Shown here: piece by piece, positions 33,421 to 36,807 of the stretch
Layout of the letters: the number at the start of each line of letters is the position of its first letter
Position numbering within the stretch: position 1 is the stretch's first letter
Assembly (NCBI GenBank): GCA_000697335.1
Contig: JNEM01011478.1
Coordinates: 1-36,807 of the forward strand
Direction: 5' to 3'
DNA from: Conidiobolus incongruus B7586
Lineage: Eukaryota; Entomophthoromycota; Entomophthoromycetes; Entomophthorales; Conidiobolaceae
Length of the DNA: 36,807 bases
Notes under the pieces: generated by a model
Databases searched by the model: none
Told to the model about the DNA's origin: nothing
The model's input: only the letters and a program-made list of their open reading frames with translations
Program-made: the position numbers and the translations under genes

Positions 33421-36400
33421 TTAAGCTCTACCACTTCTGCCACTAGGAGCCAACACATGTTGCAAACCGTCGGGAAGATTGGGTAACTGAAGTTTGGTAG
33501 CGTCTGCAGGGGAGGGCAAGAAGCCGACGTGGACCAAATAGCTCAAGTAAAGGGGAATAAGGTCTTGCATAGGCCTGCATTTGACATCTGCATCCCATTG
33601 TTGAAGAAGTTGGACACAGTTGGTTTGATCGAGTTCTGGAGATTTAGTGGAAGTGGGTAAATCGTCGAGGACAAAGTGGAGAAGAGGATACAAAGCATTG
33701 TCTTGGTCGCTGAGCGTAACATCCATGAGAATATCTCTCCAGGTGACATAATCTTCAGTTTGGACATTGTACCCATATTGACTTAAGAAGTCGAAGAATT
33801 GGTTGAATTGGAATGGATGGGGGTTGGAGACGTGGAATACACCACGAGAAACTGAGATACTGGGATTGACAGCTGCTCCGATGACGACATCGGCAACGTA
33901 GTCGACTGAGCACATGTTGACGCGGTTGGTCATCGATGGAACCTTGCCTATTTGAACACATCCTTTGATTAAGCGCCACAAAAAGTCGTCAGTAATGGAA
34001 ACACCAGTTTGACAGTCGCCTACAATGTAACCTGGACGAATAATGGTTGCATGGGCACCCTTGGCATGAGCGTCCATGATTAATTTCTCACAGACCCATT
34101 TGGTTTGACCATAACCACTTCTTAATCCATGCTGACTTCCTGTTAAATCATCATTTTCAGGAACACCCATGTAAACAGGGTTCTTGCTTGAAAGGTTCAT
34201 TTCAGATAATCTAACATAATGTTCAGTGTCAAGGACACTAGTTGATGAGACGAAATGGAATCCCTTCATTTCCCCAGGGTTGCTGATACTCAATTTGAGT
34301 GCTTCCAAGGTACCCATAACGTTAGCATCCTTCAACTTACTATATGGGAATACCCAATGGACGAAAGCACCGTTGTGAATAACTGAATCAACCTTGGATT
34401 TCAATTCTTCCCACATAGTATCGGAGACACCCAGTTGAGGCAATGCCAAATCACCTTGAACTCCTATGATTCTATTTTCATATCCAGATTGCCAAAGCAA
34501 ATTGGATTCGAGATTGCTCTTGATTCTTTCGTAAGCCTTCTCGTCTGATTGACCTCTAGCGAGACAGTAAACGATAGCATTGGGATATCTCTGCAGCAAT
34601 CTAGCTAAAATAAATGAACCCAAGAAACCAGTAGCTCCAGTTAAAAAGTAAACGGGCTTCTCAGGATGAGGCATTCTAAGCTTGGGAGCAGTTTCAGGTG
34701 TCCAAGAACTCCATGGAGCAGATTGTGCCAATTTTTGGAATTCGCCAGAATAATCGAAAATCTCTTCTTCAGAGTGATCAGGTTCCAAAGTTAATTTTTG
34801 AAGAGTGGGGGTAGAGATAGGTGTATTGCTAACCAAGTTGAGATCGATATTTTTAATTCTGTCAATTTCAGAGCTCATTTTTTCAATTGTTGGATGGTTG
34901 AACACCAAGCTCAAAGATACATTAACTGCGAAAGCTTGACGAATTTGAAATAATAAGCGAGTGGCTAAGATTGAATGGCCTCCAAGATCAAAGAAGTTGT
35001 CTTCTAAATCGATAGAGCCTTTAATGCCAAGTACTTGAGCCCAAACTTGGTGAACTGCTTTTTGAGTTGAAGTGAGGTTTTCATGAACTTGCTTAGACTG
35101 ATACTTGGAAAGGTATTCAGCAGTATCCGGGAATGGTAAAGCATTCTTATCAATCTTACCGTTAGGAGTGAGAGGCAACTTGCGTAAAGGAACGATCAAA
35201 GTTGGAACACTGTAAGATGGAAGTTTTTGCTTGAGATAGTTTCTAAGATTTCTGATCAATCTGGTGTATCTTCTTGGAGGACCATCTTCATCGGCTTCAT
35301 CGGTACTCGTTTCGTCAGCTTCGGTACCGTCGGCTTCGTTGGGAACAAAATAAGATATTAAAGTTTGTTCCTCATTTCTGTCTCTCTTTACTAATGTAAC
35401 ATTTTCACGTACACGAGGATGCTGACTGAGATGAGTGTCAATTTCTCCCAACTCAATTCTAAATCCACGAATCTTGACTTGATCGTCAGCTCTACCAACA
35501 CATTCAACAGTTCCATCGGGCAAGTATCTACCCAAATCACCACTCTTATACATTCTATCTCTAGCACCTAAATAAAATGGCATTGACTCGTCATTGGTGG
35601 GAGGTTCATTAGCAAACCAATTGGTTTGGAACTTCTCCTTGGTGACATTATCCAATCGAAGATAACCTTCACTTAATCCACTGCTTCGAACATAGATTTC
35701 ACCAGCTTCGCCTACGCCGCACATTCTTCGCTTGCCATCCTTATCTGCCATTCTACTGACGACTAATAATTGCACATCTATCATACCTTGACCAGCTGGT
35801 AAAACATCCTTGACAGAGCTCAAGAAGGATGGGTGTGTAGATTTGGGAGGGATTAAGTAATAACTGACAGCTCTTTGTGTTTCTGTAGTTCCGTACATAT
35901 TGATGATTCTAACATTGGGAGCGAATTGTTGAAGCCTTAAGCAATCTCTCTTAGTCAAAATATCTCCAACAAAGAAGATATTGAAGAGGGACGGGATCTC
36001 AACCTGAGCATTAGCTGATAACAGTTGTCCCATAGCTGGTGTCAAGTGGGAGGTAGTGACTTCGTTATCACGCATCCATTGTGCCAATTGACCAGGAGTA
36101 GTGATAATATCAGGATGAGGAATTCTCAATTGAGCTCCCAAAAAGAGAGGAGTGAAAATATCTCTCTGGATAGGATCATGAGCAATTCCTGAAAGCATAG
36201 TAAACTTGTCATGCTCTGATAAGCTGAATTTTTCAGCCATCCAAGGGTAAAAGTGAGTTAAAGAGAAATGTCTTCCCCTTACACCCTTGGGAATACCAGT
36301 ACTACCACTGGTAAATGAAAGTGTAGCTACGGAATCAGGTCCAACTTCAACATTGACATCATGATCACAAATTTGTAGGGGCTTTTGAACAGAGTCTTCT

Positions 36401-36807
36401 TCATACACCAGTGAACCATCGTCTAAAAGTTCAAGGCCAGATAACGTGCATTTGACATCCAATTCTTTTTCAATGTACTCCTGAACAGATGGCAATAACT
36501 CACCGGCTCTCTTCAAATTTAGAATAGCTGTAGGTCTAGCGACTGAAAGATAAATATTTTGACGTTCAGGAGGATATGCAGGATCTAAAACATTGAAGGT
36601 AGCACCACATTTTAATATACCCATCACACCAATGACTAAATCTACACCACGATAGGCATACATAGTGACTACATCTTCCCTTTGAACACCGCCATTTAGC
36701 AGAAACTGAGCAACTTGATTGGATGCGTGATTAACTTGAGCGTATGTAAAAGTTCGTGTTCCAGTAACTCCTACATTGATATCAAATAATGTCTCTATAA
36801 GACAAGG
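33421..36807 (-). CDS. LYS2: Alpha-aminoadipate reductase large enzyme, 5' end outside the window
   Basis: The frame is open from the window edge to TAA at 33421-33423 with no intron, giving 1,128 visible residues of a protein that is about 1,400 aa in yeast. It turns L-alpha-aminoadipate into its semialdehyde with ATP and NADPH in fungal lysine synthesis. Visible parts in order (fragment numbering): adenylation domain with SFTSGSTGIPKG (about 164-175), YGTTETQRA (about 305), YKSGDLGRYLPDG and VKIRGFRIELGEID (about 420-457), and PLTPNGKIDKNALP; carrier domain with FFDLGGHSIL, its phosphopantetheine serine at about 612; reductase domain with the NADPH loop TGATGFLG (about 723-730) and the YGQTK catalytic motif (899-903). 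An acidic insert lies at about 491-510. The carrier must be primed by a Lys5-type transferase elsewhere. An internal Met at 36663 is not the start. Confidence 0.97.
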   Translation of the reverse strand, partial: PCLIETLFDINVGVTGTRTFTYAQVNHASNQVAQFLLNGGVQREDVVTMYAYRGVDLVIGVMGILKCGATFNVLDPAYPPERQNIYLSVARPTAILNLKRAGELLPSVQEYIEKELDVKCTLSGLELLDDGSLVYEEDSVQKPLQICDHDVNVEVGPDSVATLSFTSGSTGIPKGVRGRHFSLTHFYPWMAEKFSLSEHDKFTMLSGIAHDPIQRDIFTPLFLGAQLRIPHPDIITTPGQLAQWMRDNEVTTSHLTPAMGQLLSANAQVEIPSLFNIFFVGDILTKRDCLRLQQFAPNVRIINMYGTTETQRAVSYYLIPPKSTHPSFLSSVKDVLPAGQGMIDVQLLVVSRMADKDGKRRMCGVGEAGEIYVRSSGLSEGYLRLDNVTKEKFQTNWFANEPPTNDESMPFYLGARDRMYKSGDLGRYLPDGTVECVGRADDQVKIRGFRIELGEIDTHLSQHPRVRENVTLVKRDRNEEQTLISYFVPNEADGTEADETSTDEADEDGPPRRYTRLIRNLRNYLKQKLPSYSVPTLIVPLRKLPLTPNGKIDKNALPFPDTAEYLSKYQSKQVHENLTSTQKAVHQVWAQVLGIKGSIDLEDNFFDLGGHSILATRLLFQIRQAFAVNVSLSLVFNHPTIEKMSSEIDRIKNIDLNLVSNTPISTPTLQKLTLEPDHSEEEIFDYSGEFQKLAQSAPWSSWTPETAPKLRMPHPEKPVYFLTGATGFLGSFILARLLQRYPNAIVYCLARGQSDEKAYERIKSNLESNLLWQSGYENRIIGVQGDLALPQLGVSDTMWEELKSKVDSVIHNGAFVHWVFPYSKLKDANVMGTLEALKLSISNPGEMKGFHFVSSTSVLDTEHYVRLSEMNLSSKNPVYMGVPENDDLTGSQHGLRSGYGQTKWVCEKLIMDAHAKGAHATIIRPGYIVGDCQTGVSITDDFLWRLIKGCVQIGKVPSMTNRVNMCSVDYVADVVIGAAVNPSISVSRGVFHVSNPHPFQFNQFFDFLSQYGYNVQTEDYVTWRDILMDVTLSDQDNALYPLLHFVLDDLPTSTKSPELDQTNCVQLLQQWDADVKCRPMQDLIPLYLSYLVHVGFLPSPADATKLQLPNLPDGLQHVLAPSGRSGRA

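Overview
The window looks like nuclear DNA from an AT-rich filamentous or zoosporic fungus. An Entomophthoromycotina-type fungus such as Conidiobolus is my best guess from gene style; that placement is inference. LYS2 (alpha-aminoadipate reductase) points to the fungal lysine pathway. Almost every split gene has phase-consistent GT-AG introns of only 49-63 nt, and one carries a yeast-like TACTAAC branch site. Genes are short islands in very AT-rich spacers. No virus-like element, transposon or CRISPR array was recognised.

Layout. 1-1,660: a Grx3/4-type monothiol glutaredoxin (minus) and tRNA-Ala(AGC). 1,920-8,900: a decaying stretch holding a broken XPF/RAD1 DNA-repair endonuclease gene, a 3 kb gene desert reaching about 95% AT, and a broken class-I glutamine-synthetase-like copy. 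10,145-11,617: the intact parent-like copy of that gene, then tRNA-Ser(TGA). 14,276-15,767: proteasome lid subunit Rpn5. 17,969-19,931: a divergent pair of ribosomal protein genes, eL21 (RPL21) and uS4 (RPS9). 22,422-25,064: an intronless F-box/LRR-type gene and a small WW/FF-domain protein. 25,371-26,028: mitochondrial ribosomal protein bL21m. 27,312-27,383: tRNA-Gly(TCC). 28,418-29,433: a PRXL2-like thioredoxin-fold protein. 30,674-32,397: an MGRN1-like RING ubiquitin ligase. 33,421 to the right edge: LYS2, cut at its 5' end by the window.

The genes are mostly unlinked housekeeping functions: iron/redox sensing, translation, proteasome, splicing or transcription, ubiquitin transfer and lysine synthesis. 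Exon structures were worked out by hand. Total coding lengths divide by three, and the ribosomal protein lengths match their families (eL21 160 aa, uS4 188 aa).

The most interesting signals are the multi-stop XPF/RAD1 relic; the tandem decayed glutamine-synthetase-like copy that keeps the parent's intron position; an unusually long RPS9 first intron with a stem near its 3' splice site, which could be autoregulatory; and two adjacent perfect inverted repeats upstream of the PRXL2-like gene. I do not see a clear new multi-gene system here.
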